A stretch of 64,000 nt of DNA from Candidatus Symbiopectobacterium sp. 'North America' (GCF_015762685.1 NZ_PEHF01000057.1:1-64000); one strand, 5' to 3'; positions 18,704 through 29,792 are shown, numbered from the stretch's first letter. Notes: generated by a model from the sequence alone, not told the origin. Program-made: numbers and translations.

Positions 18704-19883
18704 CATGTCTGACAGTGACCTATTTGGTTGGCTCTTTATCCAGATTATCCGCAGGCAGATAGCCAGGCAGTCGGCCTGCCGGGATGATCGCCATCATGGA
18801 CAGGAAGGCCATGATCAGCAGACCAAACTTCAGCGCTTTCAGGCGCGATTCCTCGTTGACGCGCACCGCTTCAGCCACTTGTTCTGGCGTTGCCGTGGTT
18901 TGCGACAGCACGGTGAGCAGGCGATCGTTACTGATAAAGTTAATATTATCCAGATTCACCTGTGCCTGAATTTCAGGGGTCAGCACAGGCGTTTGCACAA
19001 TGTTGCGCATCACGCTGGAACTGAGTAATCCCACCAACAGCGCACCGGCCACGGCGGTACCAATCGCGTTCGACAGATTGTTGGTGGTGCCGCGCAGTGA
19101 GCCGACGTCGCCCGCCAACTCTTTCGGTGAAGCACTCACCAGCACGTTAAACAGCAGGGTGACCAGCGAGCCCTGACCAATACCGAACGCCACCAGACCA
19201 AATAGCACCGCGAACTCACTCCAGTTGTTACGCACTACAAAAGCGAGCCACAGCAGCGAAGGGGTACAAATGATGAAGCCGTAGCGGCGAATCTTTTGCG
19301 GCGTTAGCTTGTGGTAAAAGCGCACGATAAGCGTTGCGGAGAAGAATACGGACAGATTGAACGGCATCATGGCGATGGCGGTTGCCAGCGGCGTGCTGCC
19401 CTGCACAATCTGAATGTAGAGTGGCACGGAAAAGTTCAGCATCGCTTCCAGCGCGACCACCGCAAACATGGCGACCACGGCTGCCCGCTCTGTGGGCGAG
19501 GTAATCACTTCCAGCTCCAGCAACGGGGTTTTGCCTTTTTCTTTTACGCGTCGCGTCCAGACCACGAAGAGCTGACCGAGTACGATACCCAGCGCGATCA
19601 TAAAGGGCGCCGGAGAGAAGCCAAGCAGATCGAAAGGCGCAGCGTCTCGAACCAGACCCATTCCCCAGCGGTTAAGGTTGTTGAAGCCGAAAGAGAGCAG
19701 AATGATTGAGGTTGCTGCCAGTACCACGTCGACAATATCAATGCTGACTTCGGGCCGGCCCCTATCCGCTTTCATGCGGAAGCTGAGAAAGAAAATGACG
19801 GCGGACAAGACGATCAGCAGACCAAGCGCCGGACGCCAGCCAATATAGGTGCCCAGCACCCCGCCGATCAAAAATGCTGCCAC

Positions 19884-19907
19884 ACCTGCACCTGCACCTG
19901 CACCTGC
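19884..19907. repeat. Hexamer tandem repeat (ACCTGC)4 in the MFS gene
   Basis: Four perfect copies of ACCTGC lie in tandem and encode repeated Ala-Gly in a membrane segment. The frame is kept. This looks like slippage expansion of a shorter AG motif. Confidence 0.8.
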
Positions 19908-20015
19908 GCGTGCCGAACCCAATGTGCCTAGCGCGGTGGCTTGTTGTGCACCGCGATAATTCTCCGCAATCAGTGCCACCAGTGAGGGCACCAACGCTGC
20001 TGCCGTCAGGCCGCT

Positions 20016-20047
20016 GAGCGCCTGAGCGCCTGTGCGCCTGTGCGCTG
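20016..20047. repeat. 8-bp tandem array causing the MFS frameshift
   Basis: GAGCGCCT occurs at 20016-20023 and 20024-20031, then GTGCGCCT at 20032-20039 and GTGCGCTG at 20040-20047. On the coding strand this reads as duplicated GCACAGGC and GCTCAGGC units. Two duplicated units (16 bp) account exactly for the frame change in the transporter. Confidence 0.85.
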
Positions 20048-20442
20048 ATCATGATGGTGGCGTTAGGGCTGAAAGTCATCATCACCTGAGCGACACCGAA
20101 CAGCAGCACGGTAAAGCGGAAGATGATCAGTGGGCCAAATCGCTGGTTGAGTTTTGCACACAACATAACGAAACCGGCGACGGACAGTGAATAGACGACG
20201 ATACCTGTCGCAATGGTAGTGGGCGGCACATTGAAACTGTTCACCATACCACCCAGCGCGACGGGGAGTGAGGCGACGTTGAATGACATCAGAATCTGGG
20301 CGAGTACGATGGTGATCATCGGTATCCATGACGCTTTCTCGTCTGTCACTGTGTGCGGTGTTGATTGATTCACCATAATGGTTATCCCCTTATTGTCCTT
20401 AGATTTTTATGCGAATTTTTGCGTTGGTTACAGCAACGATGA

Positions 20443-21439
20443 TCAGCTTTTTTCGGTGTAAGGTTCGGAGACGAACATATCCATACCCAGGCTGCGGGAG
20501 AGAAAGCGTGCGGCCAACTGGCCTTTGACGCTGTTGCCCGCACCGTCAAGTAAGGGCGCAAAGGTGCCTAAACCGCCCTTACCGGGCGAGACAGTGACGA
20601 TACCGCCGCCAATGCCGCTCTTGCCGGGGAGGTCGATATCGTAGAGCCAGTCGCCGGATGTTTCATACAGCCCAGCGGTGACCATCACGGCCAGGGCGTA
20701 ATGGCACACGTCATTGTTGACCACGCGGTCGCGGGTGACAGGGTTAACGCCACCATCGGCCAGCGTCGCCCCCATCACCGCCAGATCGCGGGCGCTGATG
20801 TTGAGTGAGCATTGGCGGGTATATAAATCAACGGCAATGGCCGGATCACAGCCGAGCCGCCCGTAGCTGTATAGCAGATTGGCGATGCCGCGATTGCGGA
20901 AATTGGTCTCACTGGCGGATTGATACACTTCTTCGTTAAGGGTGAGTTCTCTGCCCGCGAAACCGCATAACCCGCTGTAAATAAAATTCCATTTCTCGTC
21001 GCTGGTGTTGCCGGGGATCAAGCTGGTGGTGGCGATTGTCCCCGGATTCACCATCGGATTGGTGCGGGCGTCTGCGGTGAACTCAACGGCCGTGACAGAG
21101 TTGAACGGCATACCGGTACTGTTTACGCCCAACTTTTCGCGTGCGACGCGGGCACCCAGTGCCTGACACACCAGCGCAAAGACAAAGGGCTATGATGGTG
21201 AACTAATAATCCACATCACCTGCGGCTTGTACTGCGCCGTTAGTGCCCACCATGCAAATGCCATAGAGCGCGGGAGGTACGCGTTCAAGTGCAGGATAAA
21301 ACTTAGAAACGACGCCCTCGTGATTCTGCCCGAAATGCTGGTGGGCTTCCTGAATCAATTGTGTAACGGTGTCCTGGTCCGGCAGATGTCCGGTTGAAAC
21401 ATAGGGGCTGAAAGTATTGCTGGATTCGTCAAAGGGCAT
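20443..21439 (-). pseudogene. glsA: Glutaminase with catalytic Ser-x-x-Lys region lost
   Basis: Glutaminase hydrolyses glutamine to glutamate and ammonia. Residues 1-78 (from ATG 21439, with GGAGAT upstream) end at TAG 21203-21205 in VQAAGDVDY. Intact family members continue with a Phe-rich stretch and the catalytic SxxK motif (ISISKPF). Here, after the stop, the sequence jumps to CCCTTTGTCTTTGCG in another frame, so about a dozen bases carrying SISK seem deleted. The rest is intact (GVNSTGMPFNSVTAVE, YSGLCGFAGRE, PGKSGIGGGIVTVSPGKGGL). Both a nonsense codon and an active-site deletion make it inactive. Confidence 0.85.
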
Positions 21440-21782
21440 GGTGATATCTCCGTAATAGACCGAAATTTTCCTTACTTATCAATTTTATAGGAATGGCCTC
21501 ACTGAGACGCTTTCTCCCTTCATAGAGCGTAGTACAGCGTGGCATGATGATTACGGTGTGATTTGAGACGTATACGTCTTGAGGTAAAAGGTAGGTTTTA
21601 TAGAAAATAATAAATATCCAGATATTTAAAATATTTAATCCCGTAAATGGTTTTTTTGTTTTTCAGAAATAAAATTTTTAATTTAGTAACGTGAAAAATT
21701 CACTGCGAATGATTAAGTGCTTGGCGCGAGGCGGTACAAGAGTTTCAGAAAAGGAGTACAGCGAGAGGTGGGAGCAAGAGAG
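21440..21782. other. AT-rich intergenic region, no gene seen
   Basis: About 340 bases between the glutaminase start and the tpiA terminator. It is clearly AT-richer than its flanks around 21590-21700 and holds the glutaminase ribosome-binding site. I find no supported gene or clear operator. Confidence 0.6.
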
Positions 21783-21816
21783 TAAAACAGCGCATCCGTA
21801 AAACAGACGCGCTGTT
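21783..21816 (-). terminator. tpiA terminator
   Basis: AACAGCGC (21786-21793) pairs with GCGCTGTT (21809-21816). On the minus strand the stem is followed by TTTT, so it ends the tpiA transcript. Confidence 0.75.
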
Positions 21817-21830
21817 GCAGTATTACCGCA

Positions 21831-22598
21831 TTACGCGCGCTTGGCTTCTGCGGCGGCTTTTACGATCACGGCAAAGGCATCGGCTTTCAGCGACGCGCCA
21901 CCTACCAGTGCGCCGTCGATGTCCGGCTGCGTGAAGAGTTCTGCGGCGTTGGCTGCGTTGACCGAACCACCGTACTGAATGATGACCTGATCGGCGACCG
22001 CTTTGTCCTGCTTGGCGATATGGTTACGGATAAACTTATGCACCGCTTGTGCCTGAGCCGGGGTTGCTGATTTGCCAGTGCCAATGGCCCATACGGGTTC
22101 GTAGGCGATAACCGCATCGTTGAAGGCTGTGGCACCCAGTGTGCTCAATACCGAATCCAACTGACGGGCGACAACCGCTTCGGTTTCACCAGCTTCGTTT
22201 TCAGCTTCGGTTTCACCAATGCACAACACGGGGATCAGTCCGGCTTCTTTCAACACACCAAATTTTTTCGCAATGAATGCATCGCTTTCTTTGTGGTAGG
22301 TGCGGCGTTCGGAGTGGCCAATGATGATGTATTTCGCACCAATGTCTTTCAGCATGGTGGCAGAGGTTTCGCCCGTGTAGGCACCGGACAGGTTAACATC
22401 GACGTTCTGTGCGCCGAGCGCAATGCGGCCAACGGACAATTGATGATTTCCCTGATCCAGATACAGCTCGGGCGGCGCGATGGCGACGTTGCAGCCAGTC
22501 ACTGTGCTGAGCTCTTTACGCAAACTGGCGATCAGCTCGATAACCATGTGCGTGCTGCCGTTCAGCTTCCAGTTACCCATTACTAATGGATGACGCAT
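21831..22598 (-). CDS. tpiA: Triosephosphate isomerase
   Basis: The 255-residue TIM-barrel enzyme interconverts dihydroxyacetone phosphate and glyceraldehyde-3-phosphate. The lysine region MGNWKLNGS, catalytic His in [11 protein letters not shown], catalytic Glu in [12 protein letters not shown], and the phosphate loop [11 protein letters not shown] are all present. I chose the ATG at 22598 because GGAGG lies just upstream and the length equals E. coli TpiA; an upstream in-frame ATG at 22625 lacks similarity. The gene is intact. Confidence 0.97.
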   Translation of the reverse strand: MRHPLVMGNWKLNGSTHMVIELIASLRKELSTVTGCNVAIAPPELYLDQGNHQLSVGRIALGAQNVDVNLSGAYTGETSATMLKDIGAKYIIIGHSERRTYHKESDAFIAKKFGVLKEAGLIPVLCIGETEAENEAGETEAVVARQLDSVLSTLGATAFNDAVIAYEPVWAIGTGKSATPAQAQAVHKFIRNHIAKQDKAVADQVIIQYGGSVNAANAAELFTQPDIDGALVGGASLKADAFAVIVKAAAEAKRA

Positions 22599-22701
22599 CT
22601 TTTTTCCTCCGAATAGGGATAGCAAGTAATTTTATTTTTCAGACAGTATAGAGACCAAACCCGCAAGAAGCTCGGATTTTCATCACTCAATGCCAGCGCG
22701 A

Positions 22702-23295
22702 TCACGGTTCAGATAGCGTTAGCTTAATCGGTTCAACAGCGAATGTTATCCCTTTTTCCCCATTATCTTCCACTACATATCGCAATGCGCCTTCCGTTTG
22801 TTGGTAAAAGCCCTGACGTTTGCCGATATCCACCAATTCCGTAATCTTCTTGCTGCTTTGTTCCTCGGAGAGCGAGGGAATGAAGTGACGCAGCAGCGCG
22901 GCCATATACTGGATAGCCTGCGCACGGCGAGCGCCGGTTTCAGGATCGCCTGCCTGAGGGTGGTAGGTCAGTTGCATGGTTTTTATTTTGCCGGTGCCTC
23001 GCTCCAGCGCGGTTGAGGCGTAGAGTTGGGCATTGATTCTGCTCGCAGCTCGCGTCAGCGGTGCGGCAGGCTCTCCAGTATCCATCGCGCGGAATTCACC
23101 CATTGGTAATGAGGGGTTGCTGAGGTTATAGCGCGTGCGAAATTGTGGGATAGTCTGGTCGAATGTTGGCGCGTCGGGCAGCAGGTACGGTGCCACCGTG
23201 GCGTCTTTTGACGGCACAAGTGGTTGCGCGTGAACCTCCAGTCCAGACGTCAGTAAAAGCAGGAGTAACGCTGGGGCAACGAGTCGTATAGTCAT
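22702..23295 (-). CDS. yiiQ: YiiQ family periplasmic protein (DUF1454)
   Basis: About 197 residues with an N-terminal signal peptide (MTIRLVAPALLLLLLTSGLE, cleaved near VHAQ) and the DUF1454 body (TFDQTIPQFRTRYN, YHPQAGDPETGARRAQAIQY). Its function is unknown; it is exported to the periplasm. The start at 23295 gives a clean signal peptide; the frame is open to 23325. It follows tpiA on the same strand as in E. coli. It appears intact. Confidence 0.85.
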   Translation of the reverse strand: MTIRLVAPALLLLLLTSGLEVHAQPLVPSKDATVAPYLLPDAPTFDQTIPQFRTRYNLSNPSLPMGEFRAMDTGEPAAPLTRAASRINAQLYASTALERGTGKIKTMQLTYHPQAGDPETGARRAQAIQYMAALLRHFIPSLSEEQSSKKITELVDIGKRQGFYQQTEGALRYVVEDNGEKGITFAVEPIKLTLSEP

Positions 23296-23723
23296 AGTTC
23301 CGCTATTGAAGTGTTCCGTTTTCAAAAGAGAGCGTTGTCAGAGCAAGATCGGAGGCAATGACAACGGGCGCTTGTCTGATTAAAGCGGGATTTGGGCGCG
23401 ATTGTCAAAAGGCACGTGCTTGCACACCCTTGTCGAACCATTCTGTCAGTAAGAAGTATTCACCCTGAGAATAAACGTATCGATACGAGAATATACAATA
23501 CCTTTTCTTTGTTAGCGTTATATTACGCATTGTTGTTTATTTGTAGTTGTAGGGTGAATAAATATTATCAACTAAAATGAGAGGTTATTAACAGATTTAA
23601 AATATTCGCAATAATGTATCACGGTATACGTAAGTGACGATTTTTCTTGATATATAACCCGTTAACCAGTGTGTAAATTACATCGGTTTCAACATAATAA
23701 TATATAGTATTGAGGGGAGCGAA
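23296..23723. other. Long AT-rich intergenic region before the flavoprotein gene
   Basis: From about 23500 the sequence becomes strongly AT-rich, marking the left edge of the accessory flavoprotein/regulator block. The flavoprotein ribosome-binding site GAGGGGAGC lies at 23711-23720. I see no gene here. Confidence 0.6.
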
Positions 23724-25235
23724 ATGAGAGTAAAATCAATTCTAACTGCCGCTATTCTTTCGTGTTTTGGAATGACCGCGAATGCGGAACAAGTCATGGA
23801 CACGGATGTGGTGGTGGTCGGTGCTGGGGCATCAGGGTCTGCGGCAGCCTATGCATTAACCGAACAGGGTCTGAAAGTTATTAATCTGGAGAAACTTCCG
23901 CAAACCGGGGGAACCGGACAATTTTCGGAAGGGATATTTGCGGTAGAAAGTAAAATACAGCGGGAAAATAATCATGTATTTACCCGCGATCAGGCTTTTA
24001 ACCTAGTGATGGATTATAGCCACTAGCGACCTAATGCCAAGCTGGTACGCAATTATATTAATAAATCAGCGGATACCATTGATTGGCTACAAGATCTCGG
24101 CGTTCATTTTGAGAAGCTGACCTCGAATTACCCCGGTGGCTATTATACCTGGCATATTTATCAGGGCCGTGGGCGCGCAGTGATTGATGTTCTACAACAG
24201 CATTTTGCCGAAAACAGCAGGCAAACAGCTCATCACCGATGAAAAAGGAAAAGTCGTAGGACTCATGGCAGAAAGCTCTGCCGGTCAAGCCATTCGTATC
24301 AATGCCAAAACCGTGGTTATTGCTACCGGTGGTTTCGGCAGCAATAAAGAGATGCTGACCGAGTATACCCGCTTCCCCGATGTGGAAGTGGTTAGTATCC
24401 CGGGGAAAGTGGGTGACGGCATTAAAATGGCCTGGGCAGCCGGCGCAGCAAAGGATGGCCGTGAATTTATCAATATGTCCTATCGTCCGGGGCCGTCAAA
24501 GAGTCCACCACCAACCATTACGCGGCTTCTGCCAAACAGCCTCATTTGTGGCTAAACACAAAGGGCGAACGATTCACCAACGAAGCCAATATTTAGCAGT
24601 GGCCTTTTGCTGGCAATGACCTGGAAAATCAGGGTGGAACCATGTTTGTGTTGTATGACGAGGACACCAAAAACTACATGGTCGATCACGGCATTGATGT
24701 TGGCGTTGGCGTGATGGTCCCCGTTGCTACCAAACTCACTAAACTCACTAAACTGGAAGAACACTTTGCCAAAGGTGAGGCGGCCGGAAAAGCGTTCCGT
24801 GCGAACTCCATCAAAGAGCTGGCGCAAAAAACCGGCATGGATTATCAAACGCTGAAAGACAACATTGAGCGTTATAACCAATTTTGCAACGTCAGCCACG
24901 ATGAAGATTTCGTGAAAGATGCCCGCTATCTGCGCCCTGTTGCGAAAGCACCGTTCTATGCGGTAAAGAGTGTGGCAACCTCACTCGGTACCTTGGGCGG
25001 CGTGAAGGTGAACGAAAAATTGCAGGCGGTTGATGATAAAAACGTCCCGGTTTCTGGTCTGTACGTGATCGGCAACGATGCCGGAGGCATGTACGGTGAC
25101 AGTTACGATCTGGTGATGGCAGGCAGCACCGTTGGCTTTGCTATCAACTAGGCGCGCATTGCGGCGGAAAACATTGCGCAAGACCTGGGGGCAAAAAAGC
25201 CACTGGTCATGAAAGCCAGCGATAAAAAGAGTTAA
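23724..25235 (+). pseudogene. Secreted FAD-binding reductase (flavocytochrome c type), five lesions
   Basis: The protein starts with a signal peptide (MRVKSILTAAILSCFGMTANA) and a Rossmann FAD motif (VVVVGAGASGSAAAYALTEQ), then resembles the flavin domain of fumarate-reductase-like flavocytochrome c: GGTGQFSEGIFAV, TVVIATGGFGSNKEML, and YVIGNDAGGMYGDSYDLVMA near the end. Such enzymes reduce unsaturated acids in the periplasm as electron acceptors. It is broken by TAG at 24024 (where homologs have Trp in SHWR), frameshifts near 24205-24222 and 24488-24495, and TAG at 24594 and 25149. The frame after the last stop continues to TAA 25233-25235. Confidence 0.85.
24732..24756. repeat. 9-bp tandem repeat in the flavoprotein gene
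   Basis: AAACTCACT is present at 24732-24740 and 24741-24749, followed by a partial copy AAACTGG. It encodes TKLTKLTKLEE and keeps the frame, another likely slippage product. Confidence 0.75.
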
Positions 25236-25610
25236 TTGCTTTCCTCCTGAAATGCACTCACAGATTCACTCGGGTTGATTCAGCCTGAGTGAATCAACTT
25301 GCGGTTGTAATAGCGGTTAATCATTTCATAACATTGTTTTCAACAAACGCCTTTAACTTCCTCTCTCATCGATTATTTTATGCAACATGTCAACGACGTT
25401 ATTTACCTTCCTTTATTCCTGCTGTCCTCGGGTTTAAAAATGCATGGGTAAATGAATGCCGTGAATTTAACAAAATGTGGTTTGACGCGGTAGTAATTCC
25501 AAACGGGAAACTGATGCGCATAATCGTACTCGATATTGATTAATCTATTTCTTTTACAATGAATTATATTTTGATGTGCTTATATCATTCCATAAAACAG
25601 GGAAATAATA
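25236..25610. other. Intergenic region with a 9-bp inverted repeat
   Basis: GATTCACTC (25263-25271) and GAGTGAATC (25287-25295) form a perfect stem just after the flavoprotein end. No T-run follows, so it is a weak terminator or an operator. The rest, up to the regulator at 25611, shows no supported gene; the GTG-started frame at 25289 has no recognisable features. Confidence 0.55.
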
Positions 25611-26309
25611 ATGAGACACATTTTCTACCAAATGCTCTGGATATACCCGAAAGATATTGTTGAACTTCGCGAATTATATCAACGATATGGAACTCTGAAA
25701 CATTATAAGAAAGGCACCATCATCAAGAGTCGTGGGGAATCGCAGCGGTTATTCTATTTGGTTAATGGGCTCTGTATGTATTATGCCAACTATGTTGAAA
25801 ATAACCCGATGTCATTCTCACTGGTGCTGCCAGAACGCACGATGGGGGATATCACTTGTATTACCAAACAGCATGTTAATGTCACCACCATCGTGATCCG
25901 GGATGCGGATATTCTGGTGGTGCCCCCTGATATTTTGCTGGATGCCATGCGGCAGGATGCTGAACTGGCGATAAAAATATGCCGTCACGTTGTGGCCAAG
26001 TAGGAGAGCAGCCTGGAGGCGGTAATCACCAACACCAGTTGTGAACCCGCGCAACGTCTTAAAATTCTGCTGAAAAGCATGTTATTAGAAGATGGGATTG
26101 AGCCTAAAGCAGGCTGGTATACCGTGCCGCTGACGTTGACCCATGAGGAATACGGTCAGATCATCAACGTGACTCGCGTCACCATTTCTAGAATACTGGC
26201 ACTTTGGCAACGTGAAGGGCTGATATGTCGGGAAAATAAAACGATTATTGTCCATCATCAGCTGTTTGATGATGTATATGACTGGCTTAGTTATTTTTCT
26301 GAAAAATAA
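25611..26309 (+). pseudogene. Crp/Fnr-family regulator, one internal TAG
   Basis: The N-terminal part has a cyclic-nucleotide-type sensor fold (LRELYQRYGTLKHYKKGTII, LFYLVNGLCMYYANY). The C-terminal part has a winged HTH (LTHEEYGQIINVTRVTISRI) typical of Crp/Fnr regulators. The frame is interrupted by TAG at 26001-26003 in RHVVAK(stop)ESSLEAV, then continues to 26309; CAG to TAG would explain it. The full frame is 232 residues. Its place directly after the flavoprotein gene suggests it once controlled that respiratory reductase. No Fnr-type cysteine cluster is visible. Confidence 0.82.
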
Positions 26310-26384
26310 CCTTTCATTAGCGCGAAAAAAACACCGCGTGGCCTAAACAGCCAGACAGTGGTAAGCCAGCCACACCGAATCTTC

Positions 26385-27131
26385 TCACCAATAATGCTCA
26401 CTGGTAATATGCCCCGGACGGCGACGCAGGTGCTTGGTCATTTCCCGTTGCTCTTTCAGGCATTGCTGGGTGTCGCGCACCATTTGCGGGTTACCGCACA
26501 GCATCACATGGCTGGTTTGCGCATTGAGTGGCAATCCGACAGCCTTCTCCAACGCTCCGCTGCTGATAAGCGCCGGAACGCGCCCTGTCAGGGAGCCGAC
26601 CTGCGTCTCCCGGCTGATGACCGTTTGTATCCGCAGTTTATCGCCGTAACACTGCTGTAGCTGCTGCATCTTGGGCAAGTAGCTAAGGTCATTGGCAAAG
26701 CGCGCCGCGTGCACTAATACGATGTGCTGGAAACGCTCCAGATCCTTCCCTTCCTCTAAAATCGACAAATAAGGGCCGATGGCGGTGCCGGTCGCGAGCA
26801 TCCACAGCGTGTCGCAATCAGGGACTTCTTCCAGCACAAAGAAACCCGCCGCATCTTTGGTGATTTCCAGTGGCATTCCGGATTGCAGAGCGTGCAAATG
26901 AGGGCTGAGCTTACCATCCAGCACGGTGACCAGATAAAACTCAAGAGTGGGATTACTGGGGGCATTCACGTAGGAGTAGGCGCGCTGGATGCGCTCGCTG
27001 TCAATTTCCAATCCCAGTTTGGCGTACTGACCCGCAGTGAACGCAGCAATCGGCGCCTGAACCTGAATGCTGAAAAGGCTGTCCGTCCAATTTGTTACCT
27101 GAATAACGTTACCGGTTATCCACTCTGCCAT
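26385..27131 (-). CDS. fpr: Ferredoxin/flavodoxin-NADP+ reductase
   Basis: The 248-residue product matches E. coli Fpr in length and sequence. It transfers electrons between NADPH and flavodoxin or ferredoxin. The FAD motif RAYSYVN, NADP-binding GTAIGPYLSILE and the C-terminal MTKHLRRRPGHITSEHYW are present. I chose the ATG at 27131 (MAEWITGNVIQVTNWTD) by homology; the frame is open to 27161. The gene is intact and lies before glpX as in E. coli. Confidence 0.96.
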   Translation of the reverse strand: MAEWITGNVIQVTNWTDSLFSIQVQAPIAAFTAGQYAKLGLEIDSERIQRAYSYVNAPSNPTLEFYLVTVLDGKLSPHLHALQSGMPLEITKDAAGFFVLEEVPDCDTLWMLATGTAIGPYLSILEEGKDLERFQHIVLVHAARFANDLSYLPKMQQLQQCYGDKLRIQTVISRETQVGSLTGRVPALISSGALEKAVGLPLNAQTSHVMLCGNPQMVRDTQQCLKEQREMTKHLRRRPGHITSEHYW

Positions 27132-27271
27132 AGTGCTGTGCTCCTGATGTTTTTCGGTCACTCAGGCCATCCGCTCACGAAACGGTGCGTCAGGGGATAG
27201 GGCCTTTACGATACGCGATTCTTTAAGAACAGTGAAACAATCAATGCAATAGACCTTGTGCATTCATGCGA

Positions 27272-28282
27272 TTACAGCAGGAAGTCATGCAACGCGGGAT
27301 CTTTGCGATCGAGATAATGTGTTGAACGAATACGCCGGATGGTGCGTGATTTGCCGCGAATCAGCAGGGTTTCGGTGGTGGCGATGTTACCCCGGCGCGC
27401 AATCCCTTCCAACAGGTCGCCTTTGGTGATACCGGTAGCCGAGAAGATCACGTTGTCATTACGCGCCATATCGCTCAGCGTGAGTACACGCCCGGCTTCA
27501 ATTCCCATTTCTGCACAGCGTTTCAGTTCACGATCGCCTAAACGGCGGTTTTCCTCGCTGTCCCCTTTAACCTGATGACGTGCCAGCAGGCGACCTTGCA
27601 TATCACCATCCAGCGCGCGGATCACCGCAGCGGAAATCACCCCTTCCGGCGCGCCGCCGATGCCATACAGCACATCGACTTCGCTGTCAGGCATACAGGT
27701 CAGAATCGAGGCCGCGACATCACCGTCGGGAATGACAAACACTTTCACGCCCAGTTGCTGCATTTCGGCAATCACTCCATCGTGGCGTGGTTTCGCTAGT
27801 GTGATCACTGTAAACTGCTGTAACGGTTTGCCAATTTTGATGGTGATATTGCGCAGGTTATCCGCCAATAGCAGTGCCAGGTTGATAGCGCCTTTGGCCT
27901 GCGGACCGACGATCAGCTTTTCCATATACATGTCGGGCGCATGCAGAAAGGTATCTTTTTCGCCGACGGCCAGTACAGCGAGCGCATTGGCTTGTCCCAT
28001 CGCCGTCATTCGTGTGCCTTCAATGGGATCGACGGCAATATCCACCTCATCGCCCACGCCGGTGCCGACCTGCTCACCGATGTAAGGCATGAGGGCTTTG
28101 TCGATCTCGCCTTCACCGATCACGATCTGCCCGTTGATATCAACCTGATTGAGCATGATGCGCATGGCCTGCACCGCCGCGCCATCAGCGGCATTTTTAT
28201 CGCCACGGCCAAGCCATTTGTAGCCTGCCAGCGCGGCAGCTTCTGTCACGCGGGAAAACTCAATCGCCAATTCACGTTTCAT
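27272..28282 (-). CDS. glpX: Class II fructose-1,6-bisphosphatase
   Basis: The 336-residue enzyme has the exact length of E. coli GlpX. It dephosphorylates fructose-1,6-bisphosphate in gluconeogenesis. Metal and substrate motifs include GEGEIDKALMPYIGE, AVDPIEGTRMTAMGQANALA and YGIGGAPEGVISAAVI. The ATG at 28282 gives MKRELAIEFSRVTEA. It is normally the last gene of glpFKX; here the gluconate cluster separates it from glpK. It is intact. Confidence 0.96.
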   Translation of the reverse strand: MKRELAIEFSRVTEAAALAGYKWLGRGDKNAADGAAVQAMRIMLNQVDINGQIVIGEGEIDKALMPYIGEQVGTGVGDEVDIAVDPIEGTRMTAMGQANALAVLAVGEKDTFLHAPDMYMEKLIVGPQAKGAINLALLLADNLRNITIKIGKPLQQFTVITLAKPRHDGVIAEMQQLGVKVFVIPDGDVAASILTCMPDSEVDVLYGIGGAPEGVISAAVIRALDGDMQGRLLARHQVKGDSEENRRLGDRELKRCAEMGIEAGRVLTLSDMARNDNVIFSATGITKGDLLEGIARRGNIATTETLLIRGKSRTIRRIRSTHYLDRKDPALHDFLL

Positions 28283-28532
28283 GGATACCTGTCTATTGTG
28301 TAATAGGAAAAGGGGAATTGAGCGCGATTTTACCACACTCGCTGCGGGCGGGAGCTGGATGATATCAAGGGAGTGGCGAATGCATCGGGCGCAATAAGCA
28401 AGGGCTGTGCTGACAAAACAGCTTTACCTTTCTTAGGTAGGCGGTAATGACTGTTGTAAGTCAATTTGTCAGTGACCTTTAACGCAGCTCAGTAGAGTGG
28501 CGTCATGAGTATTAACGGTGTGAAGCGGCGAG

Positions 28533-29792
28533 TTACGCTTTATTCTCACTGCCCAGCGCTTTAACCGTAATGGTTAATACCACAGAGAGCAGCAAGGCAA
28601 CGGCCATAAAGCTATAGGACATGCTCGGGTTGCCGGTAATGCCGTTGAGGTAGCCGACCAGCCAGGCTCCGAGGAATGCGCCCAGTGCGCCAAAGCTGTT
28701 GATCAAACCAATCGATACCCCAAAAACGTTTTTAGGCAACAGTTCAGGAATCAGCGCGAAGAACGGACCATAGGGGGCATACATGCAGGCAGCCGCAACC
28801 ACTAACAGCGCATAAGACACCCAGAAGTGCTGCGCGCCAATGGCGTAAGAGGTGAAGAAGGCTAACGACGCGATCAACAGCAGGGGCCAGATAAAGAGCT
28901 TGCGGTTTTGCATTTTGTCCGACAGCCAGGAGACCGTCAGAATCAGCACGATGGCAGCAAAGTAAGGCAGTGCCGAGAGCTAGCCGACGGAAACGATATC
29001 CAGAGAGGCATCCGATTTGAGGATTGACGGCATCCACATCATAAAGCCGTAAACCCCGATGCTCCACAAGGCATGAACGGCACACAGGATAATCACATTG
29101 CGTGAACGCAAAGCTTCACCATAGTTGCGTACCGGCTTGATGTTCTTCTGCTCCGCATCCATCACCGCCTGGAAATCCGCCTTTTCCTGAGCACTCATCC
29201 AGGTGACTTCAGAGGGCTTATCACGCACCAGGAACCACCAGATAAACGCCCAGATAATCGCTGGCGCGCCTTCGATAATGAACATTTCACGCCAGCCGAA
29301 AGCATTGATCAGGTAGCCGGAGACAATGGACATCCACAGCATGGTGACCGGATTACCCAATACCAGGAAGGTGTTGGCGCGTGAACGTTCCTCTTTGGTG
29401 AACCAGGTGCTGATGTAAATCAGCATGGAGGGCATCACCGCGGCTTCTACCACGCCGAGTATGAAACGGATCACCATTAGCATCGGGATATTATTGACCA
29501 ACCCGGTGGCGGCGGCACACAATCCTCACAAGATCAGGCTGACAAAAATCAGTTTGCGCACACTGCGTTTAACGGCGTAAATGGAGCCTGGTACCTGAAA
29601 GAAGAAATAGCCGAGAAAGAACAGCGCGCCAATCAGTGAAGACGTTCCCTTACTGATGCCCAAATCTACCTCAATACCGGCTGCGGCTGCGAAACCATAT
29701 TTGGCGCGATCGAGATAGGCGAGGCTGTAGGTAATAAAAATGATGGGCATTAAATACCACCAACGCTGAACAGCTAATTTTTTAGTCGTCAT
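28533..29792 (-). pseudogene. MFS transporter (anion:cation symporter family), two Trp-to-stop changes
   Basis: The full frame encodes a twelve-segment MFS carrier of the ACS type, which takes up sugar acids (signatures YLDRAKYGFAAAAGIEVDLG and FILGVVEAAVMPSMLIYIS). It is cut by TGA at 29526-29528 (LIL(stop)GLCAAATG) and TAG at 28980-28982 (VSVG(stop)LSALPYF). Both sit where Trp fits the family, so both look like TGG losing a G. All three segments are in one frame. It lies next to idnR, idnO and gntK, so it was probably the gluconate/idonate importer. The start ATG at 29792 is the best guess. Confidence 0.86.

Larger units (their letters stand above)
18720..20376 (-). pseudogene. MFS transporter (14-TM drug-export type), frameshifted by 8-bp duplications
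   Basis: The N-terminal frame (MVNQSTPHTVTDEKASWIPM onward, several membrane segments) breaks after NATIMISAQA at about 20040. The remaining ~420 residues continue in another frame from LSGLTAAALVPSLVALIAEN. The break lies in an 8-bp tandem array (20016-20047). Removing two 8-bp units (16 bases) joins the frames as ISAQALSGLTAAAL. The family resembles EmrB/QacA-like MFS exporters, about fourteen membrane segments; the substrate is unknown. A hexamer array at 19884-19907 adds Ala-Gly repeats in SARAGAGAGAGVAAF. Confidence 0.85.

Noticed and set aside
22180-22230. [14 protein letters not shown] repeat in tpiA as an expansion
   Set aside because: E. coli TpiA has [14 protein letters not shown] at the same place and the protein length is normal.
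25289-25543. 84-residue GTG-started ORF before the Crp/Fnr gene
   Set aside because: No ribosome-binding site, no similarity I recognise, and it overlaps an inverted repeat; probably chance.
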